Assembly: GCA_964426135.1 (NCBI GenBank)
Contig: CAYRPN010000154.1
Span: 1 to 12,604 of the forward strand
Source: CAYRPN01 sp964426135
GTDB taxonomy: Bacteria > Planctomycetota > Phycisphaerae > Phycisphaerales > Phycisphaeraceae
Direction: 5' to 3'
Length of the DNA stretch: 12,604 bases
Shown here: positions 5,723-12,559 of the stretch, piece after piece
How positions within the stretch are numbered: the first letter of the stretch is position 1
How the letters are laid out: each line of letters begins with the position of its first letter
Position numbers and translations under genes: made by a program
Notes under the pieces: model-generated
Database searches by the model: none
Seen by the model: the letters and a program-made list of their open reading frames with translations, nothing else
Told to the model about the DNA's origin: nothing

Positions 5723-8490
5723 TCTGCGTCCTCCGTTTTCTCATCTTCGCCTGTCGGGGCGTCGTGGGCTTTGGACGCCTCGGCGTCGGCGGACATCAGG
5801 ATGGATTCCAGCCACGCCAGGCCCCAGTGGCCGTAGCGGCGCTGGAGGCGGTCGAAGCGGCGGGCGACCTCGGCGGGCTTGAGCAGGTCGGGCAGGTCGG
5901 CGACGGGAACCTTCATCGCGGCGGCGGAGAAGTTGGGCCGGCCCCGGCCGTGATGGGTGGCGATCAGGTGCAGGGCGAGGTCTTGGCTGTGTTTATCAAG
6001 AGATTCCAGCGCGTCGGTACCCACAGATTTGAGCAGCGAGCCGAACTCGTGCCGATAGCCTGCCAGCAGTTTGGAGTTCAATCCCTTGCCCAGCGACTTG
6101 GCGAGGCTAGTTCTCGCGCTCAGCGGCTTGTCGCCCGCGCCATCCGGGTGACCAGCGATCGCTCGTTGCCAGCAGCCATCGCCGCTGTCCCATGCCTTGC
6201 CCAGGTCGTGGCGCTCGGCCGCGAAACACAGCGCCTTGGCTTCCGGTGAATCAGCGGCAAACCCAACGCCACGGATTCGAGCGGCCACCGCGTCGCGAAC
6301 ATCGGTGTTGTGCTTCTCGACGGTCAGAGATGGGCTTGATTCCTGCTTGTTCGGATACTCACCAAAGAGCAGCAACAGGCGGGTCGCCCCTTCCTCATTC
6401 TCCGCAAGCACGACGCGCGCCACACAGCGCATGCCCAGCGTTCGTCGCATCGCATCGCGCGCTTCCGTCCATTTCGAGAACGCCTCGCTTCCTTCGGCGT
6501 CGCCGTCAGGTTTGGAATCGTCCGGCAGGCGCTTCGCGGTCCAGTCGCCGTCCTCATTGCACGACAGCAGGGCGCGTGCGCGATTCGGCTTCTCCTGATC
6601 CGCGTTCCGATCCGCCACATCAAGAACGCCGGCGTCCGCCGTTTCGTCGATCATGCCTGCCGTGTTCAAGCCCCCGACGGAAGCGGGCAGCACGATGGTG
6701 CCATTGAGCAAATCGCCCGCCAGTCGTTTGGGATCATCATTCACATTCACCGGCAACAGCTTGATGGTGCGGCCTTTGATCAACACGATCGGCTTCTCAG
6801 CGCAGCGAGCGCGAACCGCCAGCAGCAACTGGGCGACGGCCTCGGGCTTGTCGTGGAGAAGCTCCTGGAGTCGCAGCGGATAATGTTCGTGAATCTTCTC
6901 TACCGCGGCCTTGATGTCGGTCGAGTCCCGCCAATCATCGAGTTCCGCCCGCCATGCCACGAACGTCTGTCTCTCTTCGCTCTCGAGCCCGTGCAGATAC
7001 GGGTGCACGTCCTGCGCCAGCGGCCAGTCCTCCTGAATGCTGGTCAGCGACCAAGCGTCGAGGACGGCGTCGTGCGGCTTCGGCCAATTCGGCTCCGGAT
7101 CGCAGGCTTCCTCATAGCCGGGCCGGCTTCGCCAACCGGCGCGGCCGGCGTCCGGGTTGCCCGCGATCGCTTCCGGCGAAGCGTCGAAGCCGTCGCCCTG
7201 TTCAGCCCTGATCTTCTCGAGGAAGTCGGCGCACGCCAGGCGTGCCCGGTCGATCTGGCTGAGTCCCTTGGCCTTGCCGTCCTTGGCGGCGGGCTTGTCC
7301 AGGACGACATCGATCCGTGCCTTGCGCTCCTCGCCGCCGCGGCGGTTGACCCGGCCGAAGCGCTGGATCATCGCGTCCAGCGTCGAGAGATCGCAGACCA
7401 TGTGATCGGCATCGAAGTCCGCGCCGACTTCGCCGGCGGACGTGGCAATGAGGTATTCCGTCCGCGGTTGCTCATCCCTCCATCCATTCAGCAGGTGTTG
7501 CAACACCGGCTTCTCAACCAATTCGTCGCGCTCGTGTCCACGGATCGTGCCGGTGAGCAACGCCACTTGGTCTTCAGGGACGTGGTATGGCTTGCCGGCG
7601 AGCTTGTTGCGGACTTTTGTTGCCAGATCGGGCATTTTCACGAAGACGATGATCCGGCTCGGGCTCGGTCGAGCCTGCGTCGCGAGCGCCGCCAGTTGCG
7701 AGGGGAAATCGGTTTCCTGCGCATGCAGGTGGACGCTTTTGACCGCCCGCAGTTTCGCCTTGGCAATCTCGACCTTCCGATCCTGTTGATCGATCCGCAG
7801 GATGTTGCCGTCTGCCGCGGCGCCGGTGGCCGACATCGGCATCACGAGGAGACGCCGGTCGCCCTGCGGCTGTGATTCACGGACCCACTCGATCAACTTC
7901 TGGAACGGCTTGCTCAGGTGCGCCTCGTCGTGGACCAGCAGCGCGTCCCGTCCAAGCAATCCGGCATGGCGCGACCGCTGCCAGCGTCCCGCACGATAGG
8001 CGTTGAACAGCAGCCGGCTGCCGATCATGTCCACGGTGCCCACGATAATGGCCGGGCGGTGCGGACTGAGCAGCCATTCGCCGCGGTCGGCCTTGGCGCC
8101 GCGGAGCGTGGATACTTCCAACTTCGCGTTCAGCTTGCCATCCTCCAACTTGCCGTTGCAAAATCGCGAGTCCCATGCGGCTTTGAGTTCCGGGTGCTTG
8201 TCAATCTTGTCCCACAATTCTTCCGCAATGGCGGTCGCCTGGTCGACGATAGTGCGCCGGTTGACGACATACACGAGCCGCAGCGGCGGACGGCTGGACG
8301 CGTTCCCCAGCAGGTGGGCCAGCAGCCAGACGTGGATGACGCTGGTCTTGCCCAGCCCCGTGGGAACGTCCAGCGCGTCGCAAGCGCCGCCGCCGGCAAG
8401 CCGCTCGAAAAGCCGCCGCTGCCAGGGGAAAGGCGGATGCCCCGTGAGCGCCTCGAATGCGGCATCAAACTGGATGCGATCATTGCTCAT
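5719..8490 (-). CDS. cas3: Cas3 helicase-nuclease, type I-G (helicase then HD)
   Basis: Cas3 is recruited to the R-loop, unwinds DNA 3' to 5' and degrades it. From the ATG at 8490 the protein has 923 residues. The helicase part has Walker A DVPTGLGKTS (41-50), DEAH 188-191, SAT 220-222 and motif VI QRFGRVNRRGG (376-386). The HD nuclease is at the C-terminus: H727, H761-D762, H814, H846-H847 and D902 (LMSADAEAS). HD-last order is normal for type I-G. The frame is open to an ATG at 8577, but the extra 29 residues are low-quality and the conserved region (FEALTGHPPFPWQ) begins just after M8490. That ATG overlaps the stop of the preceding small gene as ATGA. All catalytic residues seem intact, so interference should be possible. 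Confidence 0.95.
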   Translation of the reverse strand: MSNDRIQFDAAFEALTGHPPFPWQRRLFERLAGGGACDALDVPTGLGKTSVIHVWLLAHLLGNASSRPPLRLVYVVNRRTIVDQATAIAEELWDKIDKHPELKAAWDSRFCNGKLEDGKLNAKLEVSTLRGAKADRGEWLLSPHRPAIIVGTVDMIGSRLLFNAYRAGRWQRSRHAGLLGRDALLVHDEAHLSKPFQKLIEWVRESQPQGDRRLLVMPMSATGAAADGNILRIDQQDRKVEIAKAKLRAVKSVHLHAQETDFPSQLAALATQARPSPSRIIVFVKMPDLATKVRNKLAGKPYHVPEDQVALLTGTIRGHERDELVEKPVLQHLLNGWRDEQPRTEYLIATSAGEVGADFDADHMVCDLSTLDAMIQRFGRVNRRGGEERKARIDVVLDKPAAKDGKAKGLSQIDRARLACADFLEKIRAEQGDGFDASPEAIAGNPDAGRAGWRSRPGYEEACDPEPNWPKPHDAVLDAWSLTSIQEDWPLAQDVHPYLHGLESEERQTFVAWRAELDDWRDSTDIKAAVEKIHEHYPLRLQELLHDKPEAVAQLLLAVRARCAEKPIVLIKGRTIKLLPVNVNDDPKRLAGDLLNGTIVLPASVGGLNTAGMIDETADAGVLDVADRNADQEKPNRARALLSCNEDGDWTAKRLPDDSKPDGDAEGSEAFSKWTEARDAMRRTLGMRCVARVVLAENEEGATRLLLLFGEYPNKQESSPSLTVEKHNTDVRDAVAARIRGVGFAADSPEAKALCFAAERHDLGKAWDSGDGCWQRAIAGHPDGAGDKPLSARTSLAKSLGKGLNSKLLAGYRHEFGSLLKSVGTDALESLDKHSQDLALHLIATHHGRGRPNFSAAAMKVPVADLPDLLKPAEVARRFDRLQRRYGHWGLAWLESILMSADAEASKAHDAPTGEDEKTEDAE

Positions 8491-8807
8491 GAGAGTGGCC
8501 TGGATGAAAGTCCCGGAAGTCCCCGCACGAGTCCCCGTATGAACCGTCTGCCGCGAAGACTCCGTCGCTCGATGCATGATTCAGAAAACGACTCGTCATT
8601 CTTTCCGAAGACAATCCGCGACGCAAGGCGCCACCAGCGGCGGTTGAAAAGTCGCTCCAGGTCGGGCGCGGCGATCCGGCGCCCGCGGCGATCCGCCAGG
8701 GCCAAGTCACTCAGCGTCCGCAGCAAGCACCATTGCCACGTCCGGCTTAACCGTGGGGCGCGAAACACCGGCCGACCGTCCGTGTCGAATGGAGCCATTG
8801 TCGCCAT
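8487..8807 (-). CDS. Small Arg-rich hypothetical protein, translationally coupled to cas3
   Basis: I do not recognise this 106-aa frame. Codon third positions are mostly G or C, like the neighbouring genes. An AGGA lies 7 nt before the ATG at 8807, and its stop overlaps the cas3 ATG at 8490 as ATGA, the same junction used inside the cas operon. The middle (TWQWCLLRTLSDLALADRR and DLERLFNRRWWRLASRIVFG) could form amphipathic helices, and the protein is strongly basic. No membrane segment or known motif is visible. Its first 100 bp overlap the tail of the upstream sigma-like gene in another frame. It could be a leader or accessory gene of the cas operon, a partner of the sigma factor, or a chance frame. 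Confidence 0.5.
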   Translation of the reverse strand: MATMAPFDTDGRPVFRAPRLSRTWQWCLLRTLSDLALADRRGRRIAAPDLERLFNRRWWRLASRIVFGKNDESFSESCIERRSLRGRRFIRGLVRGLPGLSSRPLS

Positions 8808-9330
8808 CGCACCGTCCTGACTTCCGTGTCACCCGGCGTGCGGGGAGTCTGGCAGAGGGGTGTGACGACATAGGGTCAGTGGTCTGAAGAAGATTTCGAA
8901 GTCGCACACGCCCTCGATATCGGCGGGCGCGCACCGCGTCGAGGGATAGTCCGATGTCGCGAGCCACCTGCTGAGGATCTAGACCGTCAATGTCAATCTG
9001 TTGAATGACTAGGCGCTCGTCGCGCGGAAGCGTTGCGATGGTTTGTCGAAGCAGGCTGAGGTCCTCAGACAAGATTAATCTGTCTAACGGAAGCGGTTCA
9101 TCGCTCAGCCGATGACCGAATTCGCATAGCTTTCTGCGATTCTTGTCTTCCGCGGTTCTCCTTCGCCCATCGTCAATCACACATCGCTTCGCCGCTCGTC
9201 TCATAGAATGTTGAGGATTGCTGGCGCACGCATTGGTGCTGAGCAGTCGCAGGTAGGTCTGCTGGCGCGCATCTTCATTGCTTCGTGTGACGCGATCGAT
9301 GTCGGCCCATGCGATTGGAGTGGTCCGCAA
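8707..9330 (-). CDS. Sigma-70 family (ECF-like) factor, possibly 5'-truncated
   Basis: The 207-aa frame contains sigma region 2.2-2.4-like sequence (EDARQQTYLRLLS, then MRRAAKRCVIDDGRRR) and a clear region 4 helix-turn-helix (LPRDERLVIQQIDIDGLDPQQVARDIGLSLDAVRARRYRGR, about residues 101-141). It would direct RNA polymerase to a subset of promoters. Region 2.1, usually another 20-30 residues, is missing or degenerate: the first usable start is TTG 9330, and the open frame upstream runs only to a stop near a GC-rich palindrome (9391-9409), with no ATG or GTG between. The last ~58 residues after region 4 have less biased codons and overlap the next gene, so they may be a non-native tail. It is co-directional with the cas operon, but a regulatory link is inference. 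It may be a decaying gene. Confidence 0.6.
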   Translation of the reverse strand: MRTTPIAWADIDRVTRSNEDARQQTYLRLLSTNACASNPQHSMRRAAKRCVIDDGRRRTAEDKNRRKLCEFGHRLSDEPLPLDRLILSEDLSLLRQTIATLPRDERLVIQQIDIDGLDPQQVARDIGLSLDAVRARRYRGRVRLRNLLQTTDPMSSHPSARLPARRVTRKSGRCDGDNGSIRHGRSAGVSRPTVKPDVAMVLAADAE

Positions 9331-9390
9331 GTGGTCTGCGGCCGTGAAGCCTGGATGTGAGATGCGTTGTTGAGTTGATTCGCACGGTTT

Positions 9391-9409
9391 CCGCGGTCCC
9401 CGACCGCGG
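9391..9409. repeat. GC-rich palindrome between sigma-like gene and small hypothetical gene
   Basis: CCGCGGTC and GACCGCGG (9391-9398 and 9402-9409) form perfect 8-bp arms around a 3-nt loop. It lies in the 122-bp space 9331-9452, just upstream of the first usable start of the sigma-like gene. The unit CCGCGGTCGGGGACCGCGG resembles short dispersed palindromes I associate with planctomycete genomes (memory, unverified). It could end transcripts from the 88-aa gene or mark where the sigma gene lost its 5' end. Confidence 0.6.
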
Positions 9410-9452
9410 CCTCACGTCACGGCGGCCTCTCCGGTCGTCGTGGCTTTGCCGT

Positions 9453-9719
9453 TCAAGAGCGCGCGGCATGAACTTCGAGTTTCACGACCGGCGTCTTTGA
9501 AATGTGCTTAGACATGCCTTGTGGCAGATGAACATGGCGATGTTGCGGGACGCCATCGACCGTGACGATAACCATCGCATCGCATGGTTCCAAGTCGCAC
9601 GGCGTACGGGCCATGATCCAGTCGCCGGCCACCTGACCGAGGGCCATGCGGCCTCCGCGCCAGATGAGTTCCAGTTCGACATGGGCGGAATAGCTGGAGG
9701 ACGTTATCGGGGTGTTCAT
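9453..9719 (-). CDS. 88-aa hypothetical protein
   Basis: The frame from ATG 9719 encodes 88 residues with consistent GC-rich codon use. It reads like a small beta-rich domain: a strand (HVELELIWRGG), then DWIMARTP, then a strand-turn-strand (AMVIVTVDGVPQHRHVHL). I have no firm family; similar short beta proteins occur near kinase-fold proteins like its neighbour, but this is from memory. An upstream ATG at 9779 would extend it by 20 residues across the start of the divergent gene; 9719 is preferred because the extension is merely antisense to that gene. Its ATG and that of the divergent gene share the tetramer CATG (9717-9720). Confidence 0.6.
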   Translation of the reverse strand: MNTPITSSSYSAHVELELIWRGGRMALGQVAGDWIMARTPCDLEPCDAMVIVTVDGVPQHRHVHLPQGMSKHISKTPVVKLEVHAARS

Positions 9720-10209
9720 GGAATCATCCAGCAAGAACCTGTTTGAACGAGCGACCGCATATGCGCTCGATCGCTCCATGATGATAACCGGGCAACTGGG
9801 ATTTGGTCATGATGGGCGCGTTTTTGCCAGTGACCAGCAGACAGCGATCAAAGTTCACGAGCGTGAGCATGCGTATCGCCAGGAATTGGCGGTTTACCAA
9901 CGGCTGCGGGAATGCAAGATCGAGCGCGTCGCAGGACATTTCGTGCCGCAACTTTTCGACTGGGACGATGCCCGATTGATTATCGAGATGTCGATTGTGT
10001 CCAGGCCGTTCGTCTTGGATTTCGCCAGCGCAACGCTCGATGAGGCGCCGGATTTTCCCGATCATGTCCTTGAGGAACGCGATGAACGCTGGAGAAAATT
10101 ATTTGATGAGAACTGGGAGCATGTCGCAACAATCGTCTCCGCACTGGAGCGTTGCGGCATCCATCTTCTCGATCCGCATCCGGGGAACATTGCGTTCGAG
10201 ATCACATGA
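9718..10209 (+). CDS. Small protein-kinase-fold protein (hypothetical)
   Basis: The 163-aa product looks like a compact kinase fold: a glycine-loop-like LGFGHDGRVF (27-36), lysine AIKVH (K45), an alpha-C-like helix with glutamate (REHAYRQELAVYQRL, about 49-63), a hinge-like LIIEMSIVSRPFVLDF (87-102), and the catalytic-loop-like DPHPGN (152-157), as in ABC1/RIO-type kinases. No DFG metal motif follows; the protein ends six residues later. It is therefore either an ATP-binding pseudokinase-like family or a C-terminally minimal one. I recall similar short proteins in planctomycetes and cyanobacteria, so this is probably full length. ATG 9718 is chosen over GTG 9712 because FERATAYA appears to be the family's native N-terminus. 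Substrate unknown. Confidence 0.7.
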   Translation: MESSSKNLFERATAYALDRSMMITGQLGFGHDGRVFASDQQTAIKVHEREHAYRQELAVYQRLRECKIERVAGHFVPQLFDWDDARLIIEMSIVSRPFVLDFASATLDEAPDFPDHVLEERDERWRKLFDENWEHVATIVSALERCGIHLLDPHPGNIAFEIT

Positions 10210-10451
10210 TTCTCAAACCGCGGCAACGCCGCATCTTTCCAATGTGGCTTTCGCCAGCGCCCCACTCCACACCCGCGATGCACGTGGCGCTGGGCATCGA
10301 CATCGACCTCCTGCGCATAGCGGCTGAGTCGCTGGGCACGACGAAGCTCACGCTGTTCGTGCCGGTGCCGGTGAAGGACGCGAACCGGAAGCCGATCGAG
10401 ACGTTTGTGAACAAGCCCGTGGCGGTGTGCCCGGCGCCCATCGCTGGCTGA
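10206..10451 (+). CDS. Short uncharacterised reading frame (possible gene remnant)
   Basis: The 81-codon frame starts at an ATG overlapping the kinase-like gene's stop (ATGA). The first ~24 codons have mixed third positions, while codons from the inner ATG at 10278 (MHVALGIDIDLLRIAAESLG) are almost all G/C-ending, as in real genes here. The later part (TTKLTLFVPVPVKDANRKPIE) could form strands. I do not recognise it. It may be a small real protein starting at 10278, or the surviving piece of a larger gene. No Shine-Dalgarno site is seen at either start. Confidence 0.35.
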   Translation: MILKPRQRRIFPMWLSPAPHSTPAMHVALGIDIDLLRIAAESLGTTKLTLFVPVPVKDANRKPIETFVNKPVAVCPAPIAG

Positions 10452-10527
10452 TGCTCATCTCAGTGCCACCAGGGCCAGGCTGGACGGGTATGCCATGGTG
10501 TGACGCCCCGATTCCTTTTCGTCAGGC

Positions 10528-10533
10528 AGGGAA
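10528..10533 (+). promoter_or_regulatory. Ribosome binding site of the LVIVD-repeat gene
   Basis: AGGGAA lies 5 nt before the ATG at 10539. Together with the signal peptide beginning there it favours this ATG over the in-frame GTG at 10500. Confidence 0.55.
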
Positions 10534-10538
10534 CCCGG

Positions 10539-11735
10539 ATGAATAGCAGCCTTTGCATGATGCTCGTCTGCGGATTGGTCTGGCTCGGTTGCCCGGATCC
10601 AGCATGCCAGGTCGTGCTCGCGCAGGCGGACCAAAGCGCCAATGCAAAGACGAGCTCACCGTTCGAGCATCTAAACGACATCCCGTACAAGGGCGCTGGG
10701 ATGCCGATCACCATGGTCCGCGATGCCGCCGATCGACCGTATCTCTATGTCGCGGCCAACGAAGGGGGACTGCTCATCTACGACGTGAAGGCCGCGCCTC
10801 GTCTGGTTCATTCGATCCCGGTCGCGAAGCTCGCATCGTTGAATCCCATGAGCCTGTCGCAGGTTGGCAACCGAATTTACCTGGCGCTTGGGAATCATTG
10901 GGACAAGCGCGGGGTCGCCGGGCTGGCGGTGATCGACGTGGAGAAGCCGGCGGAGGCGACTGTCATGGGAACCTGGAAAGACACGGAACCCGATGGCGCC
11001 GGCGGCGCCGGCGGCGCAGTGGTTGTTGACGGAAAGATCGCATACCTGGCGGCGATGGGCAGCGGTCTGGTCGTGTTGGATATCGGCAACCTATCGGCGA
11101 TTCGCGCTGTGGCGCGGTTGCAACCGCCGCTGGACTTCCCCGATGCGAGGCCCGATCGCAGCAAGATCAACGCCCGTGGGCTGGCGCTGCGGAAGAACCT
11201 GCTGTACCTCTGCTACGACGCCGGCGGTGTGCGCGTGATCGACGTCGCCGACCCGAAGAAGCTGGCCGAGGTCGGACGCTATTCCAATCCCGCCATGAAA
11301 GGCCGCCCGCGGGCCTACAACAACATCGCGCTCAACGGAACGCTGGCCTACGTGACCGCCGACTACGTGGGGCTGGAGATTCTCGACGTTTCAAATCCCC
11401 GCGAGCCCAAGCTGGTTTCGTGGTGGAATCCATGGAATCCCAAGCTCCAGCCCTTGCGATGGTTCGACAGCCCCGGCCACGCCAACGAGATCGCCTACGA
11501 CGCCGGGAGCAAGATGGTGTTGATGTCGGCCGGCCGCAGCGATCTGGTTGCCATTGATGTGTCCGACGCCGCAAAGCCGCGGCAGGCCGCTCAGCTCGGC
11601 GACGTGAACGACACGCAGGCGACCTGGGGCCTGTCGATGCACGGCGACCTTGTCTACGTTTCGTACATTCGGACGCTCGGTGTCCCGTTCCGCGCGGACT
11701 GGCCGGGGATGAAAGTCTTCAGATATCGTCGGTGA
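10539..11735 (+). CDS. Exported LVIVD-repeat beta-propeller protein
   Basis: The 398-aa product begins with a signal peptide (hydrophobic LCMMLVCGLVWLGC, then VLAQA before D31, an AxA signal peptidase I site). WLGC is a poor lipobox, so a soluble exported protein is more likely than a lipoprotein. The mature part has at least six LVIVD-type motifs, each on a propeller blade: GGLLIYDV (about 76-83), GLAVIDV, GLVVLDI, GVRVIDV, GLEILDVSNPREPKLV and LVAIDVSDAAKP. LVIVD proteins are extracytoplasmic propellers thought to bind partners or ligands; no enzyme site is visible. A Gly-Ala run (DGAGGAGGAV) matches a short GC-rich tandem near 10993. It appears to be a stand-alone gene, unrelated to the CRISPR locus. 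Confidence 0.85.
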   Translation: MNSSLCMMLVCGLVWLGCPDPACQVVLAQADQSANAKTSSPFEHLNDIPYKGAGMPITMVRDAADRPYLYVAANEGGLLIYDVKAAPRLVHSIPVAKLASLNPMSLSQVGNRIYLALGNHWDKRGVAGLAVIDVEKPAEATVMGTWKDTEPDGAGGAGGAVVVDGKIAYLAAMGSGLVVLDIGNLSAIRAVARLQPPLDFPDARPDRSKINARGLALRKNLLYLCYDAGGVRVIDVADPKKLAEVGRYSNPAMKGRPRAYNNIALNGTLAYVTADYVGLEILDVSNPREPKLVSWWNPWNPKLQPLRWFDSPGHANEIAYDAGSKMVLMSAGRSDLVAIDVSDAAKPRQAAQLGDVNDTQATWGLSMHGDLVYVSYIRTLGVPFRADWPGMKVFRYRR

Positions 11736-11856
11736 GCGTTGCGCCGAATAGAACCGCGTCCTGCCTTGATCGCACGTGCATTTCTTTTCCCCGGGGCTGG
11801 CGGAAGGAGACTTCTCTGACCCCGTGTGCCGCCATCGGCCACTTCACCATTCAACC

Positions 11857-11861
11857 AGGAG
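11857..11861 (+). promoter_or_regulatory. Ribosome binding site retained before the AAA-ATPase fragment
   Basis: AGGAG lies 6 nt before the ATG at 11868. It shows that the start of this gene is original and that the damage lies downstream. Confidence 0.55.
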
Positions 11862-11867
11862 CAACCC

Positions 11868-11948
11868 ATGACACTATCGCAACGGCTGGCGGCGTACGTG
11901 CGCGCGTGCTTCACCGGCCTGTGGCTTGACAGTCATGAACACGACGAC
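11868..11948 (+). pseudogene. N-terminal fragment of an AAA-family ATPase-like gene
   Basis: The first 27 codons (MTLSQRLAAYVRACFTGLW, then LDSHEHDD) match from memory the start of an AAA ATPase family common in planctomycetes, in which the sequence usually goes on with an ALAEI-type helix. Here it stops resembling that family after HEHDD, and the frame runs on to 12173 as a GC-rich translation antisense to other remnants. With its ribosome site intact, this is best read as a gene cut off by a rearrangement at about 11949. The family assignment is from recall of a short motif, so only moderately sure. Confidence 0.5.
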
Positions 11949-11954
11949 GACTCA

Positions 11955-12029
11955 TCACCGCACCGGGCTCGCCCCCAGCGCCTCCTGCAGCTCCTTGAGG
12001 AACTGGGTGGCGTCGGAACTCTCGGGACA
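11955..12029 (-). pseudogene. Short C-terminal coding fragment of unknown gene
   Basis: A minus-strand frame ending at the TGA of 11955-11957 reads CPESSDATQFLKELQEALGA then SPVR. Its codons end almost entirely in G or C and it looks like the amphipathic C-terminal helix of a real protein. No start or family is visible; upstream the frame is Arg/Gly-rich and loses coding character, running into the recombinase remnant. It fits the debris between the AAA fragment and the recombinase pseudogene. Confidence 0.3.
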
Positions 12030-12118
12030 TGCGGAGCCGAGGCGGTCGCCGGCTTGCCCGCGCGGTTGGAGGCGGTGCCCGCGTGCCGCGGCACCTGTGC
12101 GAGAGTCTGCCCTGCAGA

Positions 12119-12559
12119 TCAACCGATTTTGCGCATGAGCGACTTGACCTTGGTCATGTCCGCCTCGGCGTAGAAGGCTTCGGTGACGGAGAATGTCGAG
12201 TGGCCCAGCACGGCGCGGGTGATCTACAGGCCCGCCTTGCTGCGGATGCGGGTTGCCGCCGTGTGGCGAAGCCGATTGGGCGACCAGCGGTGCTCGTCGT
12301 TCCAGGCTCTCAGTTCCGCCGCCTTCTCACCAGCCCGCTGCTCGCCTGCAATCACGCGAATCGTTGGATGTGGCCATGCGGCTTCGCAGGCATGACGCAG
12401 TGCGTGGGCATGGGTGGTGGAGGTGTAGTCGTCACGTTCCTTCCGCGACCGCCGTCGCACGCGGTGCGTTCCCGGGCGGTTGCCCTCATTCAGTGGCGTC
12501 TTCCCAGCCGCGTGACGGTCGCTTCGGCGCTGGTTCTGCGCTTCGACAGGGCTAAGAAA
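12119..12559 (-). pseudogene. Tyrosine recombinase (phage integrase family) C-terminal pseudogene
   Basis: The minus strand encodes the C-terminal catalytic part of a tyrosine recombinase of planctomycete type: FLSPVEAQ, then KTPLNEGNRPGTHRV, WSPNRLRHTAATR (the R-H-x-x-R box), and VLGHS ahead of EAFYAEADM with the nucleophile tyrosine, ending MRKIG. An in-frame TAG (12224-12226) falls between the RHxxR box and the LGHS box, and a second TAG (12560-12562) sits just upstream of FLSP. Past that point homology is not seen before the window ends. The enzyme is therefore dead unless TAG is read through; readthrough is unlikely with two stops. It marks past integration of a mobile element near this locus. 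Confidence 0.85.

Noticed and set aside
6853..7875. 340-codon plus-strand frame opposite cas3
   Set aside because: Lies wholly inside the helicase region of cas3 on the other strand; no independent start signal or motif.
8491..8577. Cas3 N-terminal extension from ATG 8577
   Set aside because: The extra 29 residues are Thr/Ser/Arg-rich without conserved character, and ATG 8490 has the ATGA coupling.
9275..9469. 64-codon minus-strand frame upstream of the sigma-like gene
   Set aside because: Translates the palindrome in another frame and has no sigma region 2.1 sequence, so it does not supply the missing N-terminus by a frameshift.
10539..10610. Lipoprotein signal in the LVIVD-repeat protein
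   Set aside because: WLGC departs from the usual lipobox, while an AxA site follows at VLAQA.
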